NCBI RefSeq assembly: GCF_009389715.1
Contig: NC_052394.1
Span: 22,384,899 to 22,448,898, forward strand
Direction: 5' to 3'
DNA length: 64,000 bases
From: Phoenix dactylifera
Lineage: Eukaryota; Streptophyta; Magnoliopsida; Arecales; Arecaceae
Part shown: in pieces, positions 14,200-27,400 of the stretch
How positions within the stretch are numbered: the stretch's first letter is position 1
Layout: the number at the start of each line of letters is the position of its first letter
Program-made: the position numbers and the translations under genes
The notes under the pieces: model-generated
Seen by the model: only the letters and a program-made list of their open reading frames with translations
The model's database searches: none
What the model was told of the DNA's origin: nothing

Positions 14200-16215
14200 A
14201 CAGGGGCACATATGTAATATATAGGTGTATCCTTAAACATGTAAAATATATGTATTCAACTCAACTAAGCCTTTATCCCAAACTAGGTTGGTTCAGTTAC
14301 ACGAATCTTTATCTTCATTCCCCTTTGTTTAGGATTACACTTTCCGAAAGATGCAACAATGTCAAGTCTGTATTATTTCATCCTCTATGATTTTTGGTTT
14401 ACCTTTAATCCTCTTTCCTTCTACATATTAGACCACCTGTTTATATTGGTGTATCCCTCGGCCTACATTGTACATGTCGAGACCATGTAAATTATATTTT
14501 TCTCAATTTGTTTTAAATTCGTGCTACCCCTACTTTTTGTATAAATGATTTTATTTCTTATTCTATCTTTTCTTGTATTACCATGCATACGTCACAATGT
14601 TTTCATTTTGGCCATAGTCATCTTGTGCACATTTGTTTTGTAATCGCCCATCGCTTTGTAACATAAAGCATAGCTGATTATATGGTTGTCCTATAAATTT
14701 TTCTTTAACTTGGCAGGCATCCTACAATTACATAATATCCCAGTTGCACTTCTTTATTTATCCACTCTACTTTAGTTACACGGATAACATCCTCGTCAAT
14801 CTTCCCTTTTTATGATAATCGATCTTCAATACCAAAATGATGACCTTTAAAAACTTCATAATCATCAATTTTCGCTCCACCTTCATCTCTATTTTTAATT
14901 TTAATAAAACTACATTTCACGTATTCCATCTTGGTTGTACTTAACTTGAAACCCTTAGATTCTAATCCACCCTGTCATTCTAACTTATAATTACCTTTAA
15001 TCTTAGTTTCATCCATTACAGACTATATCACCAAGGAATATCGTTCTGAATATGCCTAGCAAGCTTATTCATAACTAGCATAAAAAGGTAAGAATTTAGA
15101 GTAAATTCTTAGTATAAATTTATTTTGAATAAAAAACTTCATAATATTATCACCTGCAGTTCTCACACTAGTAATTGCTCTATTATATATATCCTTATTC
15201 ACATTAATGTAACTAACAAAAACTCCTTTTTTTTTTTTAAACACACTATAAGACTTCGTTAGGGATTGTCATGTGCTTTTTCTAAATCAATAAAAATCAT
15301 ATGTAGATCTTAATGTTTTGTGTTTTTCTATTAATCTCCGAAGAAGAAAAATAGCTTCCATAGTTGGCCTTCTTAGCATAAGATCCATTTGGTTCTCTAA
15401 TATTTTTCTTACATCTCAATCTATTCTCAATCACTCTCTTCCAAAGATTCATGGTATAGTTCATGCATTTACCACTGCAATTGTTATAAGAATTTTGAAT
15501 GTCAACTTTATTCTCATAAATTGGTATTATAGTGCTTGTCCCCCCATTCATCAGGTATCTTCTTGATCTTTAAAACCTTATTAAACAAATTTGTCAATCA
15601 AGTTACTTCCACATCATCTAAACACTTCCAAGCCTCAATAGGGATTTCATCCGGTCCAACTGCTTTTCCTATTTTCATTTTTTTCATAGCTTTGTTTATC
15701 GTTGATACTCTTAAGTTTATTTGTATGCTTAACATTTATATCATCAATTGAACTAGTCCTTTACTAGATCTTTATTTAATAGCTTATCAAAATAACTCCT
15801 CCATCTCTTTTTGATCTCGTCCTCCTTAATCAAAATTTTTTGATTTTCATCTTCGATGTATTTAATGAGAGTCAAGTCTCCAATTTTTCTTTCTCTCAGT
15901 CTTTCAATCTTGATATATAATTTTCTCCATCCTTAATTTCTAACTTGCGATATGACTCCTCATATGCTTTAATTCTAGCCTCTCGCACTGTTTTCTTAAC
16001 TTCGTTTAAGCTATCTTATAACTTTCATATGTTTCTCAATTTCTATATTTAGGTAGTCTTTTTACTCTTTTATGGCATCCTCTTTTATCCTAATCGCCAA
16101 CTGAACTTTCTCACTCCACCATCAAGTTTCCTTATCAAGTTTTCCTTTGATTCTCCTAATACCTTTGTAGCCATTTTCTTAATCCTCTTTCCAGCTGATA
16201 TTGATTTTCTCATGT
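14200..16215 (-). mobile_element. 5'-truncated LINE reverse-transcriptase relic
   Basis: The minus strand carries, in order: the linker (ETWWW-like, about 16140), KIGKAVGPDEIPIEAWKCL (about 15650), a TNLFNKVLKIKKIPDEWG-like stretch (about 15570), the NYRG/MNLWERVIE-like reverse transcriptase block (15297-15551), and a terminal WSRHVQCRPRDTPI block (about 14480). It ends with a 3' end containing the reverse complement of CTAAGCCTTTATCCCAAACT (about 14266). The frame is broken by many stops, so the element is dead. It has the domain order of L1-type plant LINEs (endonuclease linker, RT, C-terminal region) and lacks the endonuclease. Exact ends and a target duplication were not found. Confidence 0.85.
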
Positions 16216-18145
16216 AAACTGATCTTCCTATATGGAAATTGTGTATCTAATTACCGAGTTTCAGTAAATGGAGTGAGGAGAATAGTACTTCTGTCTTTGC
16301 AGGAGATGGTCGCAACATTATGCTTGATGTGGTTGTAGAGACCTTTGTAGCATCGAATGTGTTTGATTGGTGGTGTTGCATATCAGGATGAAATCATGAA
16401 GTCAATTCTAAATTCATGTTCTCTACTGAGAAATATTACTAGAGGATGGAGATTTGGGTTTCCACTGAAAAATAGTTTTTTTGTGAACTTGGTAATTTTT
16501 TATTAAAACTTTTTCACTTGGGGTCATGGAATCTGTAGATTTATAAGGCATTTTGTGATTGTCTAAAAATTTCAACTTCTTTTGTCATATAATTAGTATC
16601 ACCAATTGGTGTAATTATTCTCATGGAGGAGGTTTCTGATGTTGACAGTGTTTGGGATCCCTTTAGCTGCTTGGCTTGGCTGGCGGGCATGCTATGGAAG
16701 TTCTAGACCTGAGTAGGGGAGGGATGGACTTCATGATTATTGACAACATGTTGAGATTTCCAATTTAAGTTCACATGCAAGTTTGTGTGATGAAAGTCCA
16801 ATTACTTTTGAAATATGAAAGCTTTTTTGGTAACACTGCCTGGCAGGGGTTTATTGCTCCAAATTAGCCATGCTACTTTGGTAATTTTTATTTTTCGCAA
16901 ATTTTTGGCATATTTGTAGAAATTAGGCGTATCGCGTATTATATACATAAAGTAGAGATGATGGATTTGAATAGGATTATTATATATTTTGTGGTAAAAT
17001 GCTTCGCATATTTGTAAGAGGCCGTTGTGTGTAGAAATCCTAATATCATAAGAAATCTAGTTCAGGCAGTTTAATCTGGTAGAAGTGATATTGATGTAGC
17101 CGCTTTTGTTGGCTGGTCTGGTGGCATGATATCTGACCAGATGAGTCTTTTTTTTTTCTTCCAAAATTAAGACAGCATTTTTTTGTGGTTTCTTCACTAG
17201 TTTTTATTGATTAGAATGTGTTTGATCAAATGAAATAATGCAAGTGGTTAGCTGAAAAATGAAGCCAATAACGGTATTGCTTTAACTTTTAAATATATTG
17301 TATCATTTTGTCTCAATCCATGCTTTCCCATTAGTGTTTTCCTCAAACTGGCGGATGCTATCTCAGGTCCTCTTTCTTCTGTATTTAGGTGACACTTTGT
17401 TAACAAAAGTCAATAACCGGTTAATTGCACGATATTTCCAAACAAAAAAAGAAAAAAAAAGCGAGAGAAGGGCTGCACGCTTCTATCTAATGTACGATTG
17501 CCTCTAGCCTGGAAATTATTATTTTTCCTTCTCGGTGTTTTAATGAATTCTAGGGACTGCTTGTGATCTTATAACAGCTCCCTGTTATTAATTCTATTTT
17601 GCAGATTGAAGCAGTAATGGTAATTGTATTGTATGTGTCTGTGGTTGCTAAGTAGATGTGCAGTCTGCTGTGTGGCATTGAGTCTCATGCTCGTCACTGT
17701 ATCTCATCGCACAAGATCTATAGTCCAGCATCCCACTTGTCCTTCATCACTCCATGGGCATTTTATCTGAGCTCTCTGGGATCCAACCTCTGTTGGATCG
17801 AATGCCTCGAGTGGATGATTCAGCTTTTGCAGATTCGAGATACCGAATTTGATCGACATGGGGTTCTTTTGGGTGAGAAAAATTTAGAGGGACATGCTCA
17901 GCTGAAAGGGAGTTTCTGAAAATGATAATTGGAGCTTTGTGAAGGAGAATTTGTTTCCTGAATCATGTTTAAAATAGTTCTTGCGTGGTGCACCATTCGA
18001 TGCCAGGGGAACTTGATTTTGTATTTAATGTGAGACCGTTGTCGTTTCAAGATGTAACTCTACGAGTTACAGTGTCAAGGCGGAGATCATGCGTCTTGAC
18101 CGCTCTTGGTGGGCTTCCGCTCTGCGGCGGATTGCATTATATATG
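16216..18145. other. Intergenic, nothing recognised
   Basis: A plus frame at 17656-17919 is uninterrupted but resembles no family and lacks gene context. No repeat boundaries were seen. Confidence 0.45.
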
Positions 18146-18492
18146 GTAGGTTATCATTCTATCCATTTTTTCTAAGACAAAAAATACTCTTATTTTTTAT
18201 AACTCTTAAAGGTATTTTATGTCTTTTTACAATCTCACATTAATTCATCCTTTTAACCCCCCAATTAATACTCTCTCCCTCTTTTTTTTTCTCTCTCCGA
18301 TATATATATGTGTGTGTGTATGTATACTTATATATATATATATATATGTGTGTATGTATTTATGTATCTCAATCTACCCATTTTTTATTGGACAAAAATT
18401 ACCCTTACTTTTTATAACTCTCAAGGGTATTTATGTTTTTTTACAATCCCACATTAACTCACCCTCTCAACCCCCTAATTAATACTCTCTCC

Positions 18493-18524
<32 letters not shown>

Positions 18525-18838
18525 AACATACATACATACATACATGCATACATGCAAATATATGTATGTATACATGTATATATATATACATGTATATATA
18601 TAGATGTATGTATATATACGTACGTATATGCATATATACATATACATATATGTATGCATGTATATATATATATGTGTACCGGAGAGAGAGAGGGGGGGGG
18701 GGGAGAGTATTAATTGGGGGTTTGAGAGGGTGAGTTAATGTGTGATTGTAAAAAGACATAAAATACCCTTAAGAGTTATAAAAACTAAGGATATTTTTTG
18801 TCTACGGAAAAATGGGTAGATTGATAATTTACCATAAC
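18146..18838. mobile_element. Foldback repeat: three copies of one unit, one inverted
   Basis: A unit of about 125-150 bp occurs three times. Its order is ATCWATCTACCCATTTTT, GACAAAAAATA, TTTTTATAACTCT, GGTATTTTATGTCTTTTTAC, CACATTAACTCACCCTCTCAA, CCCAATTAATACTCTC. Copies lie at about 18151-18295 (direct), 18362-18500 (direct) and 18692-18838 (inverted). They are separated by (TG)n and (TA)n/ATGTATAC-type tracts. The outer copies form inverted ends of about 140 bp, so the block could fold into a long hairpin. No transposase and no clear target duplication were found. This fits a foldback-type MITE that has also duplicated one arm. Confidence 0.75.
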
Positions 18839-18857
18839 AGAGAGTAGGTTATCAATC

Positions 18858-18859
<2 letters not shown>

Positions 18860-18889
<30 letters not shown>
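18860..18889. repeat. (TA)n microsatellite
   Basis: About 15 TA units, just outside the foldback repeat. Confidence 0.9.
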
Positions 18890-18895
<6 letters not shown>

Positions 18896-20060
18896 GCTAG
18901 AATCTAGATTTTGTAACTTCTTTTGAAAAACAGTTTTTCGTTTTTTTTTTGTAACACTTTTCGATAATATTTATCATCAAAAACTTATTTTTTGGAAAAT
19001 ATTGCATCCTTTAAAGTGGTAAAAAATGTTTGTTAGGTTTTAAATTAATACTAAATGACACCACAATAAGGAGACTGAACCGCCAAACGCGTCCATTTTA
19101 ACAGATTAGAAAGAGAAGTAACTCCTTCCCCTAGTTGAAGAGTCATGTGATGGCTTACCCCCTAAAATAAGGTCCTGAGATATACCGCACAAAAGTATAT
19201 ATTAGTTGGGGGGAGAGAGAGAGAGAGGGATCTTAGCAGGATGGGGGGATTGAGAGAGAAGAGTGAAGGCTGTGGGCGCGGAGCGTTTCCGACTTTCCGG
19301 CGGCCTGTAGAGAATGAAATCTTGTCCCCGTTTTTGGTCTTGAATGGCTTTAAATACAAAGGGTTAATGTGGCGAGTGACTATTGGACTGGCTCCACCGG
19401 AACTTTCTCCATGCAATAATTTCTCCTGCGGGAGGGGGGAGGGGCGCTGGGTGAGTTGCAGGGGAAAGCGAGGGGGGAATTTAGATTTTAGAGTTAGGTT
19501 TTAGTTTTTTCATTTTCAGATATATGTTTATAAAAACTTATATAATTAAAATGTCTGATTGAGTTAAAAAAATTCCAAGCTCGAATTTTGACGGGCAAGA
19601 GTCTATATAATATTTCTTATAATTGGGTACGTCAATGGAAAAGTAGCGGATCAATTGTGGTTATACCTTTTCAAGAAATGTAGGGTGGAAAAGGAAGTAC
19701 AAATGGAGCACTTGCTAAAATTTGCCCAATTCAATCCGGCTCATAACGGAGGTCGAATTGAGTTTACGGACATCGACTTAGACTTCCAGTGCTTTTGCAC
19801 CCTCAACCTCATCAATTTCATAATTTAGTTCGGGTGTATAACGATTATATGCAAACAAGAATCCATCCAATTCGTGACCCGAAACCAGACCGCCTTGTCG
19901 GTTCAAACCACGGCGGTCCGATTCTTCACGTTAAAATTAACTTCTTGGCGCCACACCAGCCCGCTCCAGGTTTGGGAGCACGTGGCGATTCGGTCGCATC
20001 TCAGCCGTCCAATATCTATCATCCCCATTGGGCGAAAATTAACGGACGTAAAGACTGCCA
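18890..20060. other. Intergenic DNA upstream of H2B
   Basis: A GA-rich patch lies at about 19207-19230. Open frames on both strands at 19162-19504 overlap each other and match no family. The in-frame open stretch from 19789 into H2B is promoter sequence without a stop, not coding. Confidence 0.5.
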
Positions 20061-20067
20061 GCTGATC

Positions 20068-20075
20068 GATCCGCG
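20068..20075 (-). promoter_or_regulatory. Plant histone octamer motif
   Basis: GATCCGCG is the reverse complement of CGCGGATC, the octamer found in plant core-histone promoters and linked to S-phase and meristem expression. It lies about 40 bp before the TATA box and 176 bp before the H2B ATG. A CCAAT word sits nearby at about 20089. Confidence 0.8.
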
Positions 20076-20115
20076 GCACCGCCCATCGTCCAATTCCCGT
20101 CCACTACTTTCCTTC

Positions 20116-20126
20116 TATATATATAT
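20116..20126 (+). promoter_or_regulatory. TATA box of H2B
   Basis: TATATATATAT lies about 125-135 bp before the ATG, which implies a leader of about 100 nt. Confidence 0.7.
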
Positions 20127-20250
20127 GTATGCGCTACACCGACCCAATTCGTCTATCCCACGCAAGACCTGGCGCCTTTGTTCCGCTCCCGGAGCCCCCG
20201 AAATCCCCCGGAGCTCCACTCCTAAATCTCCCTTTCGATTTCGATTCCCG

Positions 20251-20715
20251 ATGGCGCCCAAGGCCGAGAAGAAGCCCGCGGAGAAGAAGCCGGCCTCTGA
20301 TAAGCCGGCAGAGGAGAAGGAGAAGAAGGCGGTGGCGGAGAAAGCCCTGGCCGAGAAGAAGCCCAAGGCGGAGAAGCGGCTCCCCACCAAGGAGGGCGGC
20401 GCCGGCGACAAGAAGAAGAGGAAGAAGGCGAAGAAGGGGAGCGAGACCTACAAGATCTACATCTTTAAGGTCTTGAAGCAGGTCCACCCGGATATCGGCA
20501 TCTCGAGCAAGGCCATGGGCATCATGAACTCCTTCATCAACGACATCTTCGAGAAGCTCGCCCAGGAGGCTTCCCGTCTCGCTCGCTACAACAAGAAGCC
20601 GACTATCACCTCTCGGGAGATCCAGACGTCCGTCCGCCTGGTCCTCCCTGGCGAACTCGCCAAGCACGCCGTGTCCGAGGGCACTAAGGCTGTTACCAAG
20701 TTCACAAGTTCTTGA
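20251..20715 (+). CDS. H2B: Histone H2B, intronless, 154 aa
   Basis: Core histone that pairs with H2A in the nucleosome. The N-terminal tail (about residues 1-60) is the long Lys/Ala/Glu/Pro-rich tail typical of plants, with repeated [15 protein letters not shown] words. The histone fold follows from about residue 61 ([44 protein letters not shown]). The C-terminal helix ends AVTKFTSS; the Lys in that motif, residue 150 here, corresponds to the conserved mono-ubiquitination site. The ATG at 20251 is preferred over the in-frame upstream ATGs because the upstream part overlaps the TATA box and octamer and does not read like protein. Length and lack of introns match plant replication-dependent H2B genes. 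Codon third positions are strongly GC-biased. The octamer and TATA box upstream point to S-phase-linked transcription. Confidence 0.97.
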   Translation: MAPKAEKKPAEKKPASDKPAEEKEKKAVAEKALAEKKPKAEKRLPTKEGGAGDKKKRKKAKKGSETYKIYIFKVLKQVHPDIGISSKAMGIMNSFINDIFEKLAQEASRLARYNKKPTITSREIQTSVRLVLPGELAKHAVSEGTKAVTKFTSS

Positions 20716-21462
20716 TCCGTCCTAGGGTTTCGTGGCCTCCTCGTGCTCGGATCTAGAAGTCTTCGAGTTGTAATTTTGTATCTTTCTTGCTGTTATTCTC
20801 ACATCTTTACTCTCTGCCGTATTCTCTTCCTTTCATAATGTAATATGCTGTCCTTTTGATTTAGCGATGAAGAAGCGACTTTCGTTTATAATGGTTTCTT
20901 TGGTTCTTGTCGGCGTTCTTTCCTTCAAGATAGATAGAAATGTGGCTTGCGGCGGTTAGACGCAATATTAATTGCTTCATTTTCTCTGTAAATGACGCTT
21001 TTGCCCTGTGCCGTGAATGATGAATCTGTGGTCATTGGTCGGATGTTAGTCATTTGGCGGTTTTCTTTCTAGCCTCCAGCTTTTAATTCATTATCGGTTT
21101 GGTGGCTCTAATTATCGTGTGATTGGACGGTATTGCCCTTGCGTGCTCGAACGAGTAGGGCACGTAGCGTGAGTCTAAAATGGTTGGGAGAATAAGGGTT
21201 AGGAAAATACAAGCGTGGTCTCTGGGTCTCTGATATTTTCTTCTGTTTGTTTGATACATGGTCCTAATGTTTGCTTGTTCGGCGGGTGTTTCGAATTCTG
21301 TTGGTATAAATTTCTAAACAAATTTGGTGCCCGGCCGGATCTCGTCCGGATTCGATCTTTTTCTGGGCGTCGTCTTCTTGGCGAGATTCTGGCCGGCAAT
21401 AGATCCAGTTTGCTCTTATATAGCTTTGGGATCCTGAGAGCCTTTGAGAATTTAGGAGGGCG
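20716..21462. other. H2B 3' region and UNC93 upstream region
   Basis: Presumably contains the H2B 3' UTR and the promoter and leader of the next gene. A TATATAG at about 21418 is very close to the ATG at 21463 and is not a convincing TATA box. No other feature was seen. Confidence 0.5.
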
Positions 21463-24400
21463 ATGGAATCCGAAGGGGTAGGAGAAGAGGCTGCCGCCCC
21501 TTTGGTGGTTGTGACGGAGGAGGTCGGGTCTTGTTCTTCCTCTGAAAAACGGCAGCCTAAGAATTACGCAAGGGATGTCCATATTCTCAGCTTTGCTTTC
21601 TTGTTTGTTTTCTCGGCTTATGGAGCTGCTCAGAATTTGGAGAGCACTGTGAACACGGTGAGCTTCTCTTTCTCCCTTCTCTTTTCCTCATATCTTTGTT
21701 GATTTGTGATTTTTTTTTTTTAAATTTTGCATTCTGTGATCAGGAGGAAGATTTGGGAACGACATCGTTGGGGATATTATATACCTCCTTCACTTTGTTT
21801 TCGGTGGTGGCGTCTCCGGTTGTCAGGGGATTGGGGTCAAAGAGAGCCCTTATTCTTGGTACCAGCGGCTACTTGCTGTTCATTGCATCCAACTTGAAGC
21901 CCTCATGGTGCACTCTCGGAATTCACCTTTATTGATATTGTATTTTACTGTATATTGGAAACTTTAGCTACATGTTCGCTTCCTATACTTTTAATCATTA
22001 ATTTCCAAAATTTTGAAGAGGGGCATGTGTTTCTTTTTGTCTTTTGAATTCTTTTATGGCAACGCAAGTTTTGAAAATGCCAGCTTTTCCACAAAATTCC
22101 TGCAGAAGTTAATGGGAAGCCATGCTAAGGTGTGTCTAGTCTGGCTGGCAATTCTAAGTTTCTGAAAGTTGAGGTTTGAAATAGTTGGCTAGGACCTGGA
22201 CATGTTCTTCAAAGTGATTGAGCGGCAAGATAAGAAAGAAGAACGAGTGCAACAGCATGGTCCTCCAAATGTTATTTTTCAGCAATAAACTACTTATGAC
22301 ATGTGACAAACAATTGATATGCAGCAATTTTAGGAGCTATATATTTGTAAAAAAATTTCATTTAGTTTCGTTGATCTATCTATCTATCTGCTCCTCTGCT
22401 TCTTTTTCACATTTATTCATTCTCAGAGACCTGATCCTCTGCCCCCCCCCCCCTTCCCCACAAAAAAAAAAAAAGAAAAAAGAAAAACCCTCCTCTAAAC
22501 ACACACACACACACACAATTGCTAGTGCTTATGTGTACAGTGTTTGATAGTGCCGTTGCTGTAGGTACACGATGGTGCCAGCTTCTCTATATCTTGGCTT
22601 CGCTGCATCAATTATTTGGGTTGGACAGGTAGCAATTGTATGCGGTCAGTTAAACACTGTTTTTGCCCTCAATTTTTATAAATATTAATGGATGTGCATG
22701 TTCTGCTACATTAGGGAACATATCTCACTTCCACTGCACGTAGCCATGCAAAAGATTGCCAATTGCATGAAGGGACAGTAATTGGTACTTTCAATGGAGA
22801 ATTTTGGGGAATGTTTGCTAGTCACCAGGTATCATAGTTTCTCGAATTTCCTGCTATCTAACAGAAAGTCTGTATCTATGAAAAAAACTATTAGTTCAAT
22901 ATCCTCTATTTTTCATGTGTCTATTATCATATTCTTGAAGAGATTTACATGCAGTGGGAGTCCTCTAAGTTTGGTGTTTGCATGGAATTATTGTTTTATT
23001 GTTCATGATGATATCAAATTTTAATGCTAAATTGCTATCTTGCAGGTCATTGGTAATTTGATCTCACTTGCTTTGTTGAGAGATGGAAAGGTATGCTATT
23101 TACATGATCTCTATATCGCTTTGAGTGATCGACTATTTATTTACAGCATATTCTAATGGTGATGATTATCTCCTAATTCTAATTTGTGAAGATATCTACA
23201 TGGGAAATATATTTCCTGTCTTACTGAATGTTGAGATCATTATATTCATAACAATCATTGTTATAGTCATGCAATTATTGAGGAATGGTTTGATTTTTTT
23301 CGCTTTCTAATTTAAGTCTGAGTGGATTCTCTAGATGTATTTTTGTGTTGATTATTCTTTAAGAATGTGTTGTGCTTTTGTTGTTGTTTTCATGTTATTC
23401 ATTATTTTTTTAAGGATACTCTTAGTGCTCTTGGTTGTAATTAGGGTAGAACTTGCTACTTGCCTGCAGGCATTGGCCTGGTTGATTTTGGTTATGCATT
23501 GGCATTCTTCATATGTTAGTCAGCACCAAATCGATTGAAAATTATGATCAGCTCCTTTGTGGAGCTTTTATGCATAGAGTCATGGTCCATACTGATTCCT
23601 TTTGGTAGAAAAATCACTAATTGCTACTGCTGCTGGTGAATCATATGTAACACAGATGGACCATAGATGAAATGTTATTTCAGATTTAAATAAATAAATT
23701 CTTTCAATATTGAATGTCTAACAGTTTACCTTGATTGATTTGTTTTAGCAGAATTCAATACTATAGCATTATTATATTTCATTCTCTTGATCTTGAAATT
23801 GTTTAATTGATATGCAAATCACCTCAGTTTTTTTATATATAGCATAGAGTTTCCTTCTTTTACTGACTCAGATGAGGAACATAATCACATTAATGCAGGA
23901 GGGGGACAGTGTCACTGGGAAAAACCTTTTATTTACTGTGTTCCTTGGTTGTATGGTCTTGGGTATCACATTGATGTGCTTTCTATCTAAAAGAGATGAC
24001 AAAGCGGGTTGCCTTCCCATGTATTCATCTCTTGCATCTGTTCTTAAATCTATTGTTGCTCCACTCCTGGACATACGGGTGCTTTTGGTTATTCCTCTTG
24101 TTGCATACTCAGGCTTACAACAGGCATTTGTATGGTAAAAGTTACATGTATTTACTATGCATGATGCTTTTTAGAAATTGAGATTTTATTGTCAGTTATT
24201 TATTCAGTATCAAGCTTTTGTTTTCTAATAACAGGGCTGAATTCACAAAGGAAATTGTAACACCAGCACTTGGTGTCTCAGGCGTGGGTGGTGCAATGGC
24301 ATTATATGGGGCTGCTGATGCAATTGTATGTCACCATATGGCCTATTCTGATTCACCAGTTGTCAGGAAGTCATTAGGAGTAAAATGATATCACTGAATG

Positions 24401-27400
24401 CTGATGTTCTGTGTCATTTCTTGCTTTTTTCCTGTTGCTTATTAAAACTTATAATCTTCTGCTTTGCAGGTCTTCTTAAGCATGAATAACATATTCTTCT
24501 GTTAGGCTAACTTCTGAACAATTTACATTTATTCTGCTATCTTCTTCCTGCACTTTTTTCTTCTGGATAGGTCTTTATTAACAAAAAGTGTTTCAAAATT
24601 TAAAGTAAGCATCAAATCTCATGACATTATCAACATTTATATGGACTTTCATATGGCATGGAGTGTTAAACTTTATAATTTTAGTTTCAAACAAATTCCT
24701 GGATTCTTGATCCTCATTTTTGTGGGATGCTGTAACATCTATCCATGTTTCACACTTTCAACTTTTAGCTATGTGCCGACAAAGTTCATAGCCACACAAC
24801 TCTCTCATTGGATTATGCAGGAGTTGCATGAGGTTCTCGAATTAGCATTGTCATGTACAACACTGACAATGTACTTAAACATATGAGGGGGTTCTTTTCC
24901 TTGGTAGAGCTCAATTAAGCAAACTGGCTATGGAGTACCTTCGTCTCTTCGGAGACATCTGATAAAATTGGCTATGGAGTACCTTTGGTCACTGGCTAAG
25001 TCATTGTGTGGGCTCTGGATTATTTGTGTTCTGATTCATTTTAGATGGGCCAAAACTAGAAATATGATCCTTGAAGTAAAAAACCAAAAGAGATTGTCGT
25101 GATTAATATTGGAGAACTTAAGAACAAGAGAAACTATGAGGTTTCTATTACTATCAGGTATATAATTTGTCTTTCCTATGATAAATAATATAGTCAAGAT
25201 TAGTATGTGAACAAAGTACAAACTAAAAAGATAAATATCTTGAATTGCTCACAGTATTTAAAGAAAAGAGAAAAATACTATTTAAGAGGACCTATCAAGT
25301 AAGACTACCAATAACAGGTGGTGATACATATGTTTTGGGTGAAAGCCTAAATGTTCTTTTGATTTTGTGCATCAGAACTGAGATTTTGTCACCTACAAAG
25401 TAGTCAAAACCATGGTTGAAGCAGATGTAGACTCCTTCCAGCTTTTAATGTTAGTGTGGTAGGGTAAAAGAGACATAAATGTGTCAGATGTAACAATATG
25501 GCTTAGCCTACATTTTATATCATGTTTCCCCTCTGTAAAGTTCAAAAGAAAGTATCTGCAAATAACGTATCAAATAGAGGAATAAGCAAAATCAGATTAC
25601 TGGAATTTGATACATCAAGAAAGCTGGAAATGGTACTCCTTCAAAGTATGGTTTAAGGACAATACCATGGCTGCCCCATTTAATGATATTTATCTTGATT
25701 AATTGTACATCATTTCTGAATGAAAATACGAGTCTTTTTTTATAAATTCTTATTAGTAACTAATTTGGTTTCTGTTAAATAATTTTTTATTGTAATCAGT
25801 TGAATTTTTGCCTGTTAGTAACCCAAATGAATCATCTCTTGCATGGTTTTGTTTATTCATCCCCAGGCTAACCAAGTTTGTAAGCTTTTGTGGTAGTCTT
25901 ATTGACAGATGTGTTTCATTTATGCTATTTACAGTGTTAGAAGAATCCTCGGGTTAAACTGTTCTTTTATAGTTCTTGAAAAAAGTCATATCAGATGTAC
26001 GAAGGTTCAGGTATGATAATTGCAGTTTATGGGGGCTAAGGTTTGTGGTTGTGACTCAGCCTTAATCAGGGATGAGAATGTTAGTAGTTAGTCAGAAGCG
26101 AGAGTAGTGAGTTGCGTTAGCTTTTTAATACAGGGGAAAAAGTGTCATTGGTTAATTTCATGTGCTTGTGATGGTCAGTACCTAAAGATATGAAACTTAC
26201 ATTTGTTTGCATCATGCAAGAAGATTGTGAAGTAAGTTTCTGGTAGTGTTATTTTGATATCTGTTGATTCTGCTAACATCTGGAGTCTTATTGTATGGTT
26301 TTAGTGTTCACTGGTTGCTGGACGCTTCACATCTGGACTGTCTTCCATCACTTTTATTGTCTCTGGTGGAGCTGTTCTACAGATTCTTGTCCTGTTATGG
26401 CTTCTCTTTGGCTACAGGTATGACTTGACACTCCAGCTTCAATTTGTGCTTGCTTAGCGTCCATTGGATGGGGAAATAGTGTTGCCTGGATTAATGGGGA
26501 TTTAATGAATAATTAAAATGGGATAGAGATATTCAATCTTCTTGGTAGAATATGTTTATCCATTTTGTGTGAGATCAGAGCTCAAGTAGTTTTCCAAGCA
26601 CCCTAATTTACACCCCCCCCCCCCCCCCCCGAAAAAAAAAAAAAAAAAAAAACACACACACCAAAAAAGGAATAAAGGAGTCCAAAGGAGTGTTTGGCAG
26701 GGAGGGGAGTAAACTGGAAAAAGTAGGTCATCCCTCTGCTTATCCCAGTTTATCCTGCAACCAACCTACCCTTAGGTTTTTATGTTTTATCTGAAGGTAT
26801 CAGAGCAAACTTCTCATGTCTGGTTGCTTAATTGTCTCGTGTCTTGTGCTTTTCTTTTGCTTCACTGCTGCAGTAATACTGGTGGACTTCTTGGCGCTGT
26901 ATGTCCCCTACTTATGGCTGCTATATGGGGTGTTGGTGATGGAGTGTTTAATACACAGCTGAATGCGTTGTTTGGGATGCTATTCAAGCATGACACGGTA
27001 ATATATTTATATTTTTAGCTAAAACTGAGCGTGCTTATTTTTAATTCTTAATGTTCCTTTACTCCTGTTGCCATCGTACTTGCAAAAGGCATTGTCACAT
27101 TATTATCAATCCCTAGCTCCTCATATTTTATAGATTTGCCAACTTATACTGGATCTTTGCTGAATAAAAAATGTTAGGTCAGAATATATTATTTCTCATC
27201 GTGGTGTTTTTTGAGCTTGAATTTATGGTGCAGCTGCATAATTCAGTGGCATCATGTCTCATAAATATTTTTGAAAATTATAATTTCAATTCCATAGACA
27301 CCGACATTTGTGGCTAATGTTCTGGTTATTTAATAATTAGATTACCTTGAAATTCCATGAATGAAGTATTTTTCATAAACTCCAGTGGAACATGCAACAG

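Noticed and set aside
13525..16215. Single LINE with twin-priming inversion
   Set aside because: The inverted piece lies beyond the 3' end of the other fragment, not at its 5' end, and both contain the same linker region.
17656..17919. 87-codon plus frame
   Set aside because: No family resemblance, promoter or splice context; likely chance.
18459..18759. Tyr/Ile/His-rich minus frames
   Set aside because: They translate TA/TG/CATA microsatellite spacers of the foldback repeat.
19789..20250. 154-codon in-frame extension upstream of H2B
   Set aside because: It spans the octamer and TATA box, has no protein-like conservation, and the H2B N-terminus (MAPKAEKKP) starts naturally at 20251.
20115..20667. 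Minus-strand and alternative frames over H2B
   Set aside because: Complement and shifted readings of the biased H2B codons.
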